In this document: piece after piece, positions 10,797 through 22,786 of the stretch
How positions within the stretch are numbered: position 1 is the first letter of the stretch
Layout of the letters: every line of letters begins with the position of its first letter
Source of the DNA: Parastagonospora avenae f. sp. tritici 18332-5
Lineage: Eukaryota; Ascomycota; Dothideomycetes; Pleosporales; Phaeosphaeriaceae
Reading direction: 5' to 3'
NCBI GenBank assembly: GCA_022559985.1
Contig: JAFJTR010000054.1
Coordinates: forward strand, 1 to 64,000
Length of the DNA: 64,000 nt
The notes under the pieces: generated by a model
Database searches by the model: none
Told to the model about the DNA's origin: nothing
The model's input: the letters and a program-made list of their open reading frames with translations, nothing else
Translations under genes and position numbers: made by a program

Positions 10797-13046
10797 TTAC
10801 TTCTCGCGCGGGAAGTGATTGTCGGAAAAGGGGTTTGCTCGATCGTCGGCGGGGGACGGGTCGGCCAGGTCACCATGACTGCTTGCGCGCAGGTGTCCAG
10901 GGCGTGAGGACGAGGTGATTGCATGCGCGCCGACGGAGCCGACTTTCTCGGACTCTGGGTCTGCGTCGAAAGTCGGGAAGGGTCGGTGGCCGAGCGTATA
11001 CGGCGCGGCTTTGTTGACGTTGTAGTCGTTTGCAACATAAGACGGCGGCGCAGCGGGATCGTATGCACCGGCGTCGACGGGCTTGGGCTCGTGGTCGATG
11101 GCAGGGTCGATGCTGTATGCGCGGTTGCTCTCATAGGGGTCGCGGCGGAAAAGCTGGGTCGAAGCGTAGACGTAGCCACCGAGAGCGATGAACACCCATA
11201 TGAGGATGATAGCGGTGGAGATGAGGGCTTCTTGTTGGATGCCGCTCATCATCTTGTCGATTACGTAGGTGACGGCTTCGGTGATTTCGTCTTTGGCTTT
11301 GCCGCTGGGATCGGCGAGGAGCTCGGCAGCGGATCCTGAGTCGCTCTCTGCGGCGAGGGCGCCGAGGGAGAAGGTGTTGTTCGCAACGCCGGGGAACGAA
11401 ATGTGGGCGTTGTCCTGGACCCAAGTCAGGCCTTTTTGAATACCGGCAATCTTCAGACCAATCAGGCAGTTGAGCACTTCCTTGATAGGGTCGTGAAGGG
11501 GCGTGCCACCGAAGGTCTCGTTGAGAGTCTTGGACATCTCGTCAACGAAGCCATTGAGAGTGTTGTTGACTGCAGTCGTCGTTCCATTCACCCAGCCGAG
11601 CATGTCGTCGTTGATTGTGTCGTCCAGCTTGCCAACAGCACTGTTGACGCCCTGCGACCAAGACATGGAGGCATTGTTGAGTGATGAAACAACCTTTCCG
11701 GCAAAGTCACCGACCTGCTTGGTAAGCTCGGGGGTCTTGTCCTCAATGGCCCTCAGTAGGATGTATTGACAGAGGCACGAGAAAAGACCGGCGATACCGA
11801 GAGCCAGCAGGAACATCATGGGGACGGAAGTGGCGTAGGCGAAGGCCCAGCGTATGATAGCTTGACGACGCTGGGAGCCAAATCGCCTGCCGAACCAAAG
11901 ACCGATACTGGAAGAAGTAGGACGCGATGCGAGATAGACAACGTCCATCCCGTCGTGACCCTCCGCGAGTAGTGCAACGCGGGCTTGTGTCTTCCGGTAA
12001 CGGCGAACTTCCATCCATGCCATGGGAAGGCAGACGAGAATCGCAGCGGCGATGAGCACGCCAAGAGCGATCTTGCGAGCGTTGTAAGCCATCTCGATGA
12101 GGTCGTCGAAAAATTCGTTGATCGAGTTGCCTTCGGAGCAGAAGTTCAGCTGCTCCTTCTGCGGCACAGGTAGTAGAGTACGGTTGAACTCGAACTTGTC
12201 CATAGCTTTGATGAGCTTCTTGACCTCTTCGAACGGGGTGCGGATGAGGTTATCGGTAAAGTTCTGCACCTGATCGAAAGTGGGGATGGATTGGTTGAGC
12301 TTGACAAGGCCTTCCTGCATCTCGGAAGACAGTTCGAGCGCCTTGAGCTTGTTGATGGAGCTGTCCAGGTTGATTTCAGGCTTGTTGAACCCGGGCAGGT
12401 TGAAGTTGATCTTGTCCATGATGGAGTTGATGCCCTCGGTGACAGACTTCACGGAGTTACCGATGTCGCCAGTGACTTCATCGATAGTCTCATTGAGCTT
12501 CTTATTGATCTCGGTACCGATCTCAACAGCTGCGTGAAGGCTGCCACTGACAGCGAGTGTGATGAGGCAGAGGTAGGTGCTGGTCATCATGTGAATGACG
12601 AACAGCACAATCTCTTCGACACCAGTGACACTCATTTCCAACATTTTCATGAGGCCGCCAACAGCTTTGTCGATGCCGGAAGCAGTCATCTCGTTGACAC
12701 CCTGGGACATGTAGTGGGGCATAGAGGCCATTGAGCTGCCGATTTTCTCGACTGAGGTGCAAGCACTGAGTGCTTCGCGACGTGCCGAAACAAGGCTTGA
12801 GTCAGTGCTTGCGATAGCGAAAAGTAGTCGTACAAGTACGAGTAGTAGGAGGATAGTCCAGCGATTGATCCATATCTGCGAGAGCCTAGCTCGAAGGCCG
12901 AGGTATGGTTTGAAGTCTGGTGTCTGGTTTATTGTAGGTCGTGGTGCATCTTGCGGTGCGTGGTAGTCTCGCATCTCATGCTCGCCAGCGGACATAGATG
13001 GAGGCACAGCCGGAAAGGATTGCTGTTGGTACGTAGAGGAAGCCAT
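10797..13046 (-). CDS. prm1: Plasma membrane fusion protein PRM1
   Basis: One uninterrupted frame of 749 residues from ATG 13046 (the three bases further out are GTG). About five hydrophobic segments are visible: residues 64-81, 146-166, 324-345, 410-432 and 610-630. Between them are two large, mostly extracellular loops rich in Asn-X-Ser/Thr sequons and amphipathic helices. This is the layout of PRM1, the multipass protein that promotes plasma membrane merger during mating and hyphal (conidial anastomosis) fusion. The C-terminal tail is soluble, with Pro/Ala-rich and acidic patches. Length and topology fit filamentous ascomycete PRM1. In yeast the gene is pheromone-induced; one TGAAACA motif lies about 950 bp upstream on this strand. 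Confidence 0.9.
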   Translation of the reverse strand: MASSTYQQQSFPAVPPSMSAGEHEMRDYHAPQDAPRPTINQTPDFKPYLGLRARLSQIWINRWTILLLLVLVRLLFAIASTDSSLVSARREALSACTSVEKIGSSMASMPHYMSQGVNEMTASGIDKAVGGLMKMLEMSVTGVEEIVLFVIHMMTSTYLCLITLAVSGSLHAAVEIGTEINKKLNETIDEVTGDIGNSVKSVTEGINSIMDKINFNLPGFNKPEINLDSSINKLKALELSSEMQEGLVKLNQSIPTFDQVQNFTDNLIRTPFEEVKKLIKAMDKFEFNRTLLPVPQKEQLNFCSEGNSINEFFDDLIEMAYNARKIALGVLIAAAILVCLPMAWMEVRRYRKTQARVALLAEGHDGMDVVYLASRPTSSSIGLWFGRRFGSQRRQAIIRWAFAYATSVPMMFLLALGIAGLFSCLCQYILLRAIEDKTPELTKQVGDFAGKVVSSLNNASMSWSQGVNSAVGKLDDTINDDMLGWVNGTTTAVNNTLNGFVDEMSKTLNETFGGTPLHDPIKEVLNCLIGLKIAGIQKGLTWVQDNAHISFPGVANNTFSLGALAAESDSGSAAELLADPSGKAKDEITEAVTYVIDKMMSGIQQEALISTAIILIWVFIALGGYVYASTQLFRRDPYESNRAYSIDPAIDHEPKPVDAGAYDPAAPPSYVANDYNVNKAAPYTLGHRPFPTFDADPESEKVGSVGAHAITSSSRPGHLRASSHGDLADPSPADDRANPFSDNHFPREK

Positions 13047-16000
13047 CACGCGTGTGAAAGGCTACGAAGCGCGGTCTGTTTGGTGTATTAGATACGGCGG
13101 GGTGTTCGCTAGTCGTTCGGTGATTCGGTTGTAGATGAGGACTCAGAAAGCAGTTGTTGGTGGAGGCCGGCTGCACAAAGAGAAAAAGATTGTCTACCAG
13201 AGAGACGGTGTGAGGTAGGAAAGATTACGAGAATTACAGAATGGAAGACCGTAGAACAATGACGATAAGAAAACCAACGCTCCGTACAATGCAATAAAGA
13301 AAAAACAGTGTGAAGATTCGCAGGTGAAGGAGAGTCAGGTGCAAGTGACGGTGAATATGAACTTTCACAATGACTGTATTGAATCGAGCTACGTACCGCG
13401 AGAAAGCGAGGACCAATTGCGGGCAGGCTGCAAGGTACCAATGGCACCTCGTAGACTGGCCTGCACGACCTGGCCGTTTCAGCAACGCATCCACTGGGTG
13501 AGGCTCTAGTTAGAACAGGCGATCTCGGATATCGTGGTGGCCCAAATAGGCGCCCTTGGAAGTGGAGCAAGCCACTCCCGACCAGTCATTCGGTTGTCAG
13601 CTGGTCGGGCTGGGGAAGGCCAAAACAACGCGCTAGAACATGAGTTATGGACAGAGGCTGTTATTTTGAGCCTCTTTGTGCTCGGGCGGTTGTCGCGGGT
13701 TGTCTTGAGCGGGCGTCCTTTGTTCCACGGCTTGCGCTCATTGGCCCACGATAGTCGTACCGGCGCAAAGAGGCAGGTCGGGCGGCCTGGGCTCCTCGTG
13801 ACGGCCACGGCTGTCGCAGAGTAAGATGTGATGTCGAGCGCAAGGGAACACGACCTCTGAACGTCGGTCGATGGCAGAGGAGGTGCTCAAGGCACGAGAA
13901 TATGCGGGACGCAACGGTTTTGTAGGCTCCCACTGCGCCGTCTTGCGTGGCGCGTGCTGTGCCTTGATTTTGCTGGTCTAACGTCATTGTGTGTTGTGTT
14001 TCACATCTGCATGTCACTTTTGAACACCAACTGCAGCATGTCGTGCAGAAGCGTGACAGTGTGCAGTTGGCATTTTGCTGGATGTTGAAGTTCACCTTCG
14101 ACTGACTTTGGAGGTAGTGAAGCCATGCTACCGACTTCACGGTCCGTCGTCAACTTGATGGCGCCCTTACTTGCGTGGCTGCGGCGTAGCGCCTGCCATG
14201 TGGGGTCGATCGCTTAGAGCCAATGGTCGCGTGGGCGGCTACAGAGCCTCAAACACGCGTGCGCACAGGCCCCGGGGTCCATCTCAACTTCATCCGTCTC
14301 GACTTTTTCGTGCACAATATCTTCCACCTTGTAATTTTATTAATAGCAACAGGTACTGGTCGTCCACATGCGAAACTTAACTTGGATTGTATTTCTCACT
14401 ACAATATTGACCTACTGTGACAGAGTTTACAATGTACGGTGCTGATGGCCTAACAGTATAGGCAGCTTTGCAGGAGCTTGAAGCCATCATACGTACGAGG
14501 ACCTTGTAGTATTCGAGGAGCGTGAGATGTTATGCTTCGCACTGGTAAGATGTCGGAGTGCCTGGTAATTGATCCAGGTTCTCACGTGTCAGGAAACATT
14601 ATGATGGCCCTGTGAGTACGATGTAACTTCATGGTTTACCGTTGAAATTGCAGAGTATGTGGTGCGAGCCTTCTGCAGCAACTCCGATCCTGAGATGCAC
14701 CTGCTCGCCTTCGTGGAGGAACCTCGAGTTGTTCTTGCTGCGTTGAGGACAAGAGGTGTGCTAGGAAACTCCACGCTCTTGTCCGTCTTCCTGGCCTCCC
14801 TTCAACTGGTCTAACGTACCACATCATCTCCTACCGTCTATCAACTACTCACACGATCCTTCTTTTCAAAACTGCAGCGCCGGTCGCAGCTCGCCTGTCA
14901 ATCTTTCGCTCGTGGTTAGGCTCGGTTTTCTGACTGGACCGGTGAAAGGGTCTGGGGAGGAAAATTCGAGAAGGGATTCTACCTACGACTCTGCACCAAA
15001 GGAGACCCGAGCTTGCGCACAGCAACTTGCCAACAAGCCCGTGCCCGATCGCGATAACTTCCCCACGCCCCGCCAGCAATCTTTAGACTTTTCTTCGGTT
15101 CACTACTTGTCTTTCGCCTTATTGTACCAATTCACTACGCTACGCCCTCCCTTAGATTTCCTCGCCGTTCCCGCAACCGTTTTGCGATCATATAAACTAG
15201 ACCCACCACCACTCGACAAGGCCAATTCACTCTCGCCAATCCGCGCAGCTCCATCTAGAACCTAAACCTGGGCTGTTAGGCCGCATAGATTCGTGAAGAT
15301 TGTAGAACGTCAACCTACCGGCCGCCCATACTCCGCCGAATCGTTTCTCTCACGACACGAGTAAGCCACCGCTCGGCTAGCCAGGTACGGCACTCACTTC
15401 GCCCTTTGAAAGCGGGTCCAGGCTACAGTAGAGCTATAACAATAGCCTCAAGGCTCAACGGCTTCTGTTCCTTCCACCCCACCTATTTCACCATAGGCAG
15501 ACACAATAGCGGACTGCTATTGACCTTAGCCAGGGACCTACCTCCCATCAGTCATTCTGAAAGCTCCCGAACCTCCAAATCTCTTACTCAACCACTGCTT
15601 CTACCCCAGGCAGTCGAGATCTCGCACCTGTAAGCTACGGACCCGGCAAAAGCGCAGTCTTTCATTACCTAGACTCATATCTTTGATGTGAAGTCACACA
15701 TTTCATGCTCTTACTGACACCGGTTTTCGCGGCCCATAAAGCTCACCAAAGAATTCGAAACACCAAAAGTCCGATTTCCTCCAATCACCAGGTACGTGCT
15801 CAATCCCTCATATTCCGCGCGATTGTAAGTGCCGCCGATGCGCGGAGGCGGTGACGCCATGTAGCCCAGTTTTATTGGCCTCCTCAATGTCGGTGAACAA
15901 GTGGCAGTGCTCTCTATCACGTCGGAACTCACATGCTTGCATCTGGGGGTCATTGAGCAATATTACGCAGCCGACAACGCACTAGCTGGACAATCGCAAA

Positions 16001-16248
16001 CACTAAAGCTCAAGGTCTAATTTGAACAACAGGAAGGGCCCCGAAACACCACCCTCTCACAGCGATTACGCTAGCCGAGGCCAAAGTCAGACTTCAGCGA
16101 AGCGTTCACTGGTGTGGACCCGTGCTCGCTTACCCACATACCGACGATATTCTATCGACCTTAAGCTTCCCTGAAATCAACAGGCACAATATTCACCTCC
16201 GAAACAACACTCCCATACGGCGATTGAGCTACCCGAGGCGAATATTAG
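13047..16248. other. 3.2-kb interval: divergent upstream regions
   Basis: Lies between the starts of prm1 (minus) and the 16249 gene (plus). Frames such as 14912-15265 are open but show no recognisable protein character. The right half is CT-rich with runs like those seen in fungal promoters and 5' untranslated leaders, so a long leader for the 16249 gene is plausible. Confidence 0.45.
13997..14003 (-). promoter_or_regulatory. Possible Ste12 pheromone response element
   Basis: A perfect TGAAACA on the minus strand about 950 bp upstream of prm1. This is the yeast Ste12 site. A single 7-mer at this distance can easily be chance. Confidence 0.15.
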
Positions 16249-17277
16249 ATGGCCGGTAGCGTTGAAAAGGTGGAAGTAGGTTCCGACGGTGCCGATCGTG
16301 TCGATACAAAGACCGCGACTCCAATCAAAATCACGTCGCCGACCTCGGAGAGCAGTGGCGACACTCTTCATGAGGATGGAAGCTCTGAGATACGCTCTGA
16401 CAGAGAAGGCGCTGACTCTCTCAGCAGTCCTTTCAGCCCTGAGAGCCTTCACTTCGATAACCTAAGCATTGGTGATGCGAGCCAACCCAAGCCCACGGGT
16501 GTCGGGCGCTACACCGCACCTTTCCAGCGAGGCGTCAAGAACTACAAAGACTCCGGTCGTTTCAACCGCTCCACTCCTGACCTTGTCCGGCGAGACGACG
16601 GCTTCCGCACTGGAAGTCCTTTCAGTGGGGGTCGTGGTGGAGGCGGTAATTTCCGCAACTCGCGCACATGGATGTCAGCGGATGCCCAAGCCATGCAGGA
16701 GTTCATGGTCATTCGGAACGCTATGCGTCGCCAGTTCAAGAACTCGGAGGTCGCTAAGTGGAAGTACAACGACTACATTGCCCATCGCGAAGCTATGCTT
16801 GCTTCTCAGGCCAACTTGCTTGCAAACAAGGTCAAGGCGAAGGAGGATGCTCTACGAATCCCCCCCATACCCTTCGACACTCAGCAGAATCTCAACAAAT
16901 GGGGATTGAACGGCAACTTCAACGAGGTCACTAACCTGAGTCGCGTCCTCGGAGAACACACGATATGGTGCCGTGACTGGAGGAATGGCAAGGACGATAT
17001 TGCACCCTGGCCTTCTATTGCTGAGCTCAAGTGGGAGGGAGATGATCGAGCCAAGACCGGTGTTGGACGCTACCCACCTCTTCCGCGCGAGCAAGGCCCT
17101 CCTGGTCTCCCATGGAACCAGCTTCCTTGTGTCGATCAGTACCCCATGGATCAGGTTGCCCGAATCCCGACTATGGAAGACGTCTACCTTCCTGTTGATG
17201 ACCAGATCGAGGAGGAGAAGCAATACCTTTGGAGCCAGGATCTTGAGGAGGCCATGGACGCCTTCTTGGACTCATAG
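16249..17277 (+). CDS. Hypothetical protein, 342 aa
   Basis: A single-exon frame from ATG 16249. Residues 1-110 are Ser/Asp/Glu-rich and probably disordered. Residues 110-130 contain an RGGGGNFRNSR Gly/Arg patch of the kind found in RNA-associated proteins. The rest (about 140-342) is well mixed, with conserved-looking aromatic and charged blocks (IWCRDWRNGKDDIAPWPS; an acidic C-terminal helix). I do not recognise a named domain, and no signal peptide or membrane segment is present. Codon use looks normal and the frame is robust, so the gene is very likely real. Confidence 0.7.
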   Translation: MAGSVEKVEVGSDGADRVDTKTATPIKITSPTSESSGDTLHEDGSSEIRSDREGADSLSSPFSPESLHFDNLSIGDASQPKPTGVGRYTAPFQRGVKNYKDSGRFNRSTPDLVRRDDGFRTGSPFSGGRGGGGNFRNSRTWMSADAQAMQEFMVIRNAMRRQFKNSEVAKWKYNDYIAHREAMLASQANLLANKVKAKEDALRIPPIPFDTQQNLNKWGLNGNFNEVTNLSRVLGEHTIWCRDWRNGKDDIAPWPSIAELKWEGDDRAKTGVGRYPPLPREQGPPGLPWNQLPCVDQYPMDQVARIPTMEDVYLPVDDQIEEEKQYLWSQDLEEAMDAFLDS

Positions 17278-18684
17278 TTCCATGCTGCCAACACATCGGA
17301 TAAAGGATCGCGCACGACCAACAAAGACAACTCAGGTTGGCAATCACGCATCGATTTGACTCGCATTTCTTCCCACCGTGTGGCGACTTACAGATTGTAA
17401 TCGTCTCCGAGGCAATGGTGCCCGATCTGGACCACGATACCCACCGCAACTTTCGAAACCATTAAACTCGTCCTACTTGTAGTACAAGTACGATCATCAT
17501 CCTCCCTCTCTCACTCACCTCCAAGGCTGGAGCACGTCGTGTCTTGCATGAAACAAGGTTCTCACGACAGTCCTTTTCGATCTTTGCTTCCACAGTACTG
17601 CATGCGATGCGCGTAACGACCATAACGATAGACCGACCAATTTCAGTCTTGCACTTTTCTGGATTTCTCACTTTGGACACTTTGATACCCCACGGAAAGG
17701 CGTTTTGGGGCCTGCAGGCATGGCATGTATAACACCCCCTAGTCTACGGCGGGCACTGTGTGTGCGAACATTGTCACTTTTGGCTTCCTCAGTCTCGGAT
17801 CAATCCTTGTGCTTTCTCGATGGCTATTCTTGGGAGGTTTTCAGGTGGGGAAAAGGCTTGGATACTCTTGCATTCGGTCGTTCGAAGGAAGGACTTGGCT
17901 GGCTTTTTGACTCTTTTCCTACCTGGTTTCTTTCCATAGCAAAAAAAGTGCTTTTGACACGTTACAATCTCCTGAAGTGTGATTTTGTATACCGTGATTT
18001 TGTGTCTGATTGGTGATCATTCTTGACTCCACCAATCGTCTCTTGACTCTACTTTCTCTTACTAGACCACCCTTCGGCCCACTGATCACTTGCCCATCCG
18101 CGAGGCATCTTAAACTGTCAATTACATTCACCAGAGGAATTTTGGAGGTCTTGCGCTCAAGTTGAGCTCTGTCGTGGGATATTCGTGGACCCAAATGATA
18201 TCCAAAATCAGCTCCCTGTAGGCACAGTGATGGTGACGACCGCGCTCGACAAGGCAGCTGCTTTTGGATCGGACATTCTCGTAGAGAAGATCACCGAAAA
18301 AACTGATGGCGTCCGGTGTGTTGAATAGGTCCGGTGATTGGTTTGCGGGATGGATGTTCGAGCAGAACAGGACGGTTCATTCATGCAAGCTGAACTTGAA
18401 GACCACGAGTCCACTGAGCTTTATATATTGCTCGCCATACGCCTATTCAAAGTATTGAATACGCGCTAGGACAAGATCATACACGATTGTACACGCCTCA
18501 TCGGATTGATGCCTAATGCAGAAACACCGAACCATGCTTAAGACATGACCTGCCCTGTATTGCCCCAAAATGGCACCGTGACGCGAGGAAGCTGATGATC
18601 ACTTATATACAAATAACGATTAGTTCTGTGCCCTTGAAGCCGTTTGAGAAATGCAACCACAGCGTAAGTTATTGTGCATTTCGC
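17278..18684. other. Intergenic between two converging genes
   Basis: No supported gene. Both neighbours end here, so much of it is probably 3' untranslated sequence. It is T-rich around 17750-18020 with no clear signals. Confidence 0.45.
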
Positions 18685-19397
18685 TCATGATGTCTGCTCA
18701 TCGCTCCCCTCTTTCTTCACAGCCCCATCCAAATCCTTAATCATATGCACAATCCCAATACCCTCCCCATTCGGACACCTCACCACATCCTCCCTCCCAC
18801 TCCTCACATACCCACACCTCTCATACAACGCCACACCACTCAACGTCGCGCCCATCTCTAGCCTCTCGAAGCCCCCAATCACCCCTGTCTTCCCGGCACG
18901 TGCAGCCGCCTCACAGAACCGCATCATCATCGTCCCCAAGCCCTGGCGCGCATAGTCAGGATGCGTGAAGATAGCACGGATACTCGCGCGGTCCGTCTCA
19001 GGGCTGCGTTTTTCCGGCATGCGCAAGGGTGAGGGGGCGGAGTCGCCGCCGTACAGCGTTTTGCGGAAGGACCAGCCGCCGCAGGCGCAGATTGTTTGGG
19101 GCTGCGATGAGGGGTGCAGTATGAAGTATGTTCTGTGAGAAGGTGAGTATTAGACTGAAATAGATAGATGTGGCTGAGTGATGGGGCTTACTGGTCGCGG
19201 ATAAGGACTGTGTCGGGCCCGAATAGGTATCCGATCGAGCCGTCAAGTTCGGCTTGCGTATAGTATCCTTTTCCTAGGGCGCGCAGCGAGTCGCCGATCA
19301 TTTGTTGGAGGGCAGGTATATCATCTAAGGTGGCGTTGCGAAATGTGTATTTTCGCGTTGCTTCTTGGGCTTTTGCGTCGGCGATTAGGTCGTGCAT
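18685..19397 (-). CDS. GNAT-family N-acetyltransferase
   Basis: Two exons, 19397-19192 and 19132-18685, joined by a 59-nt GT-AG intron, give 217 residues. Exon 1 carries the N-terminal strand and helix (YTFRNATLDDIPALQQMI). Exon 2 carries the acetyl-CoA motif A, with the beta-strand IRAIFTHPDYARQGLG and the pyrophosphate-binding Q-x-x-G-x-G-like turn, then GFERLEM and the motif B tyrosine/Cys turn (ALYERCGYV). The product is presumably a cytosolic acetyltransferase; the substrate cannot be told from sequence. Confidence 0.8.
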
Positions 19398-20021
19398 GTT
19401 TGCGGGTTGAGTTTTGGCAGATGCTGCACGGCACGAGAATATTATGCCTCGCGGTTCGTGTGTTGAAGACTGCTCCCAGATGCAGAAGTGTAGTGTCCGA
19501 CTTCCGGATTGTGCTGCTGCATGCTGTTCGGCCTTATCTTACGATAATTTGTCCGACGGAAAGCGATCGTGGGTTTCGCGGTCAGAACCACAGCTTCGTC
19601 CAACATCAATCCCACATTCGTCACTCGGATTCAAACTTCTGCTGTACGAGCGCTCCATCATAATCGAAAGCAGGGTGGATAGCAAGTTTTCTACTATGAG
19701 GAATGTGCAATCTAACGAACGGGGCCGGGAAATTAGCTTTCGGCAGCATGTGATATCTTCACCCCGTTATAAGGACATCTTGTCTTGGCCTTGGACGAAA
19801 TATCCTTATGATGGGTGTTTTTTGGTCTTTTGCCATCACGTGCAGCGCGTGTTGGTCGCGTTCACGTGTGCACGTACCATCTGATGTCACTCGGGCTGAT
19901 GATCTCCTGCAACTACATGCCGTGTCGACTCCCCCCCCCCCGCCTCCCCCTCACCCCCTTTCTTCGATCTGTCTTCCAGCCTTTTTTGGGCTTGACGTAC
20001 GATGCATTGCTGCAGAATCTC
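19398..20021. other. Short intergenic interval with an 11-C run
   Basis: Divergent promoter region between the GNAT gene and the gene beginning at 20022. An uninterrupted run of eleven C residues occurs at 19931-19941, inside a C-rich pyrimidine tract. Confidence 0.5.
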
Positions 20022-21260
20022 ATGATGCCTCCAGCCAAAAAGCAGAAGACCAGCGAGGAGACGAGTGCTCCCACTCAAGAGCAAGAGCCCGAAAGTGCGA
20101 CCCCTCATAAAAATGATGTAGAGCCCAAGCTTCGCGATGTAAGACTATGCATCTCGATTTCATCGACTGCAACCACATTTCTGACCTTTGAAGACGAAAA
20201 CAATCCCTCCCTACGAGTATGTGTGGATGTACCGCCCACACTTCGAGTACGAGGTCGAAAACCGCGAAGCAGAGCAGGCAGACGAAGAAGACGAGTTACA
20301 TGACAGATACAAGAAGGAGTTTGATGAGGCTATCGAAAGCGGCATCATCCTGGAGCCAGCCAAAGATCACCCAGAGTACAAGTGGGTGATTCTTTGAGAA
20401 GGTTTCAATAACTTCAGCGACTACAGGGGGCGCTCGAATTATTGAGATCCGGATAGATTTGGAATGTACATTTACAACGACTTCGCCGGTAAAGGGTTGA
20501 TGGAACTTATGAAGAACCTGGTATGTCTGGTTGCAATGCGGCATAGATCGATAATTGACTTAAGGACCATGATAGTTGCTTGATTTTGATATTGCACTCA
20601 AGAAGAAGGGCGACGATGCCCTCAAGCAGATGTGGGCGCCGATCAGCGCGCTGGCACTGTTCCTCAACGAGGCCGATATGTTTGGCTTTATTAGTGAGTT
20701 CACATCATTGCTGAAGCTTTGTGTTGCTGACATGCGAAGATAACGAGGATGGTGAGAAAGTACAAGCCCTTGCTGGAATCATGGGCTATGCTCTCCTCTG
20801 CGCCCTTGCAGCCGTCTATCACGTCGACGAAATGAAGGCCGACACCGAGTTTCTCGACCTTTCACTCGTCATCACGTACTTCCTGGAGTGGTCTTCGGAT
20901 CTGCCGGATTACGGCATCGAGGGCAAGTCTGTGGAGTGGCGCCCGCATGCTGCAGCTTATTTCAACAAGGCCAAATTCGAGGCCAGCAAAGGCGTCGCGG
21001 GTACCAAGGAGCTTTTGGAAAAGGCAAAGCCCAGCGACGAGTCCAAGCTACCCAAGAAGACAGAGAAAGACCCTTGGGTTTGGGCAAAGCGACTGAAGGA
21101 CTACAGCAAATGCCACAGCACGCCCAAGATTGGAGGCACACATTACGACATTACCAAGATGTCGTGCAAGATGAGGGCGAGTCATGCTTTTGACAACAAA
21201 GATCTCCTAGCGGATGTTTCGGATAAGGATCTCAAGGAAGGCAATCTCGACTTTGCTTAA
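20022..21260 (+). CDS. Hypothetical multi-exon protein with a probable frameshift
   Basis: The exon set I can defend is 20022-20138, 20194-20385 (end uncertain), about 20427-20520, 20576-20693 and 20740-21260. Most junctions have clean GTAAGA/GTATGT/GTGAGT donors and keep frame. The product starts with a Lys/Glu-rich tail, then a YEYVWMYRP-containing segment with long acidic helices, then a NEDGEKVQALAGIMGYALLCALAAV block and a charged C-terminus. I recognise no named domain. Exon 3 cannot be read through: the frame entering it meets a stop at about 20443-20456, while the frame leaving it (MYIYNDFAGKGLMELM) is clearly coding. This is either a one-base indel or an unusual splice pattern. Confidence 0.55.
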
Positions 21261-22786
21261 CGCACATGATCTATGCAGTTGAATTCCGGGTAGGCCGGAA
21301 ATGCTTCGCTTCCGTCTGTTCCTGTTTTGCCAACACCTACCAAAACTCAAACACCTCCGTGTCCAAGTACCTGGATATTTTGTGGAAGTCCTGTTTGCCT
21401 GACGTTTCAGGCTTCTAAGAAGACCAGTCCAAGACAATAAGGCAAGCCCACACCCCGATGAATAAGCACGAGCATTTCAAATAGCGCATCTAAGTCTCCC
21501 TACTTTCGGGCATTGAGTCTTGTTGTCTACGTCGAGTGATCAGCCGCCTTTTCGTTTTCTTACTCTGGCTTATCTTTCGAGCGAGCTAAAATTGATGAAC
21601 ACACCATTCCACTGTGGCGAGTTCATGCACTTCCGCTGTTGCAAAAAAGCAACGATGATCCTTTTAATATGCGTCTGTGATGTTTCGTGTTGCATTGACT
21701 GAACAGTTGTTTTTGCGTCATAACTTGTCTTGAAACAGCTAGGGCGCCGCGACGCCATTACTCACTACGGTAAACATAGCCAGCACACCGATAGAACCAT
21801 TCCGCTACCCTGGAAATATTAGGAACACGATAACGATATCGAAAAGCTTGTCTGTCTATGGAGATTGTACATCTCGAGTCAGGTACCCTACTACACGACT
21901 CAAATTTCTGTGGTTTGGGAATGGAATAGTTGCGTGGTAGACCGATCGCGGCCGGTTGAGATTGCGCTTATGCAGCTCGCGTCATAGGTATCCAGTCTCG
22001 AGACTGTCGCGTGTGAGTTCTGTCAAAATGTTACACTGACAGCTCTCCGCTGAACGACATTCAGCCAATAGAGACCACCATAGACGAAAGAGTACCGAGG
22101 CACCATGAAGGCACGTCCAATTTACTGGACATTCCAGTGTCATGGTCGAGATCCGCTACAAGCCTAGCCAGGATACCCAAAGAACAAATACCGAATTGGA
22201 GCACTTGGTAAGAACGAATTTGTAAAAAATATGGCGCCACTGACACCAGGCGGGAGCTAACAGCCACGATAGCCCTCCGAAACTCGCTCGTGCTTTACCG
22301 ACGACTAGGATGTCCTATCAATCCTTGAGGAATGGATGCTTCACCCACATACAAACGCATTAACATCGGACTGCCCCACAAACCTTCGTGTCTATAACAC
22401 CCAATCAAAAGCATTGCCGCACAACACCTTCCTCGGCTGCGATTTCTCTGCGCTCTAATTTCAGGTCCTTCGATCGTGCTTGGTATTTCATCTACTTGGC
22501 GACGTCTTAAACCGGATCTTGGGCATTCTTGGAGTAATGCAGTGTGGGATCTGCATCGAGGATGGTTTGTATTCGATTAAACTGGTATACCTGTTGTAGC
22601 AAGGTTATAAGGATGATCGCCCTCCAGTATATCGAGAAGCACAGCAGCATCAATCTTACCTTCGCTTCACGGGTCTCTTCGTTCCATTTAGGCTGAGCCT
22701 GTTCTTCTCTTCTTTTGTTCATCTCTTACTGCTTATCAATCTTCGGGCTTTCCTATACATACCTCTCTCGCGATACATTAAGCAAC
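21261..22786. other. 1.5-kb interval without a supported gene
   Basis: Only short shadow frames. The last few hundred bases should include the cutinase promoter. I see no repeat or RNA gene. Confidence 0.45.

Noticed and set aside
14912..15265. 117-codon plus-strand frame
   Set aside because: Lies in a CT-rich leader-like region, lacks protein features and ends well before the 16249 gene.
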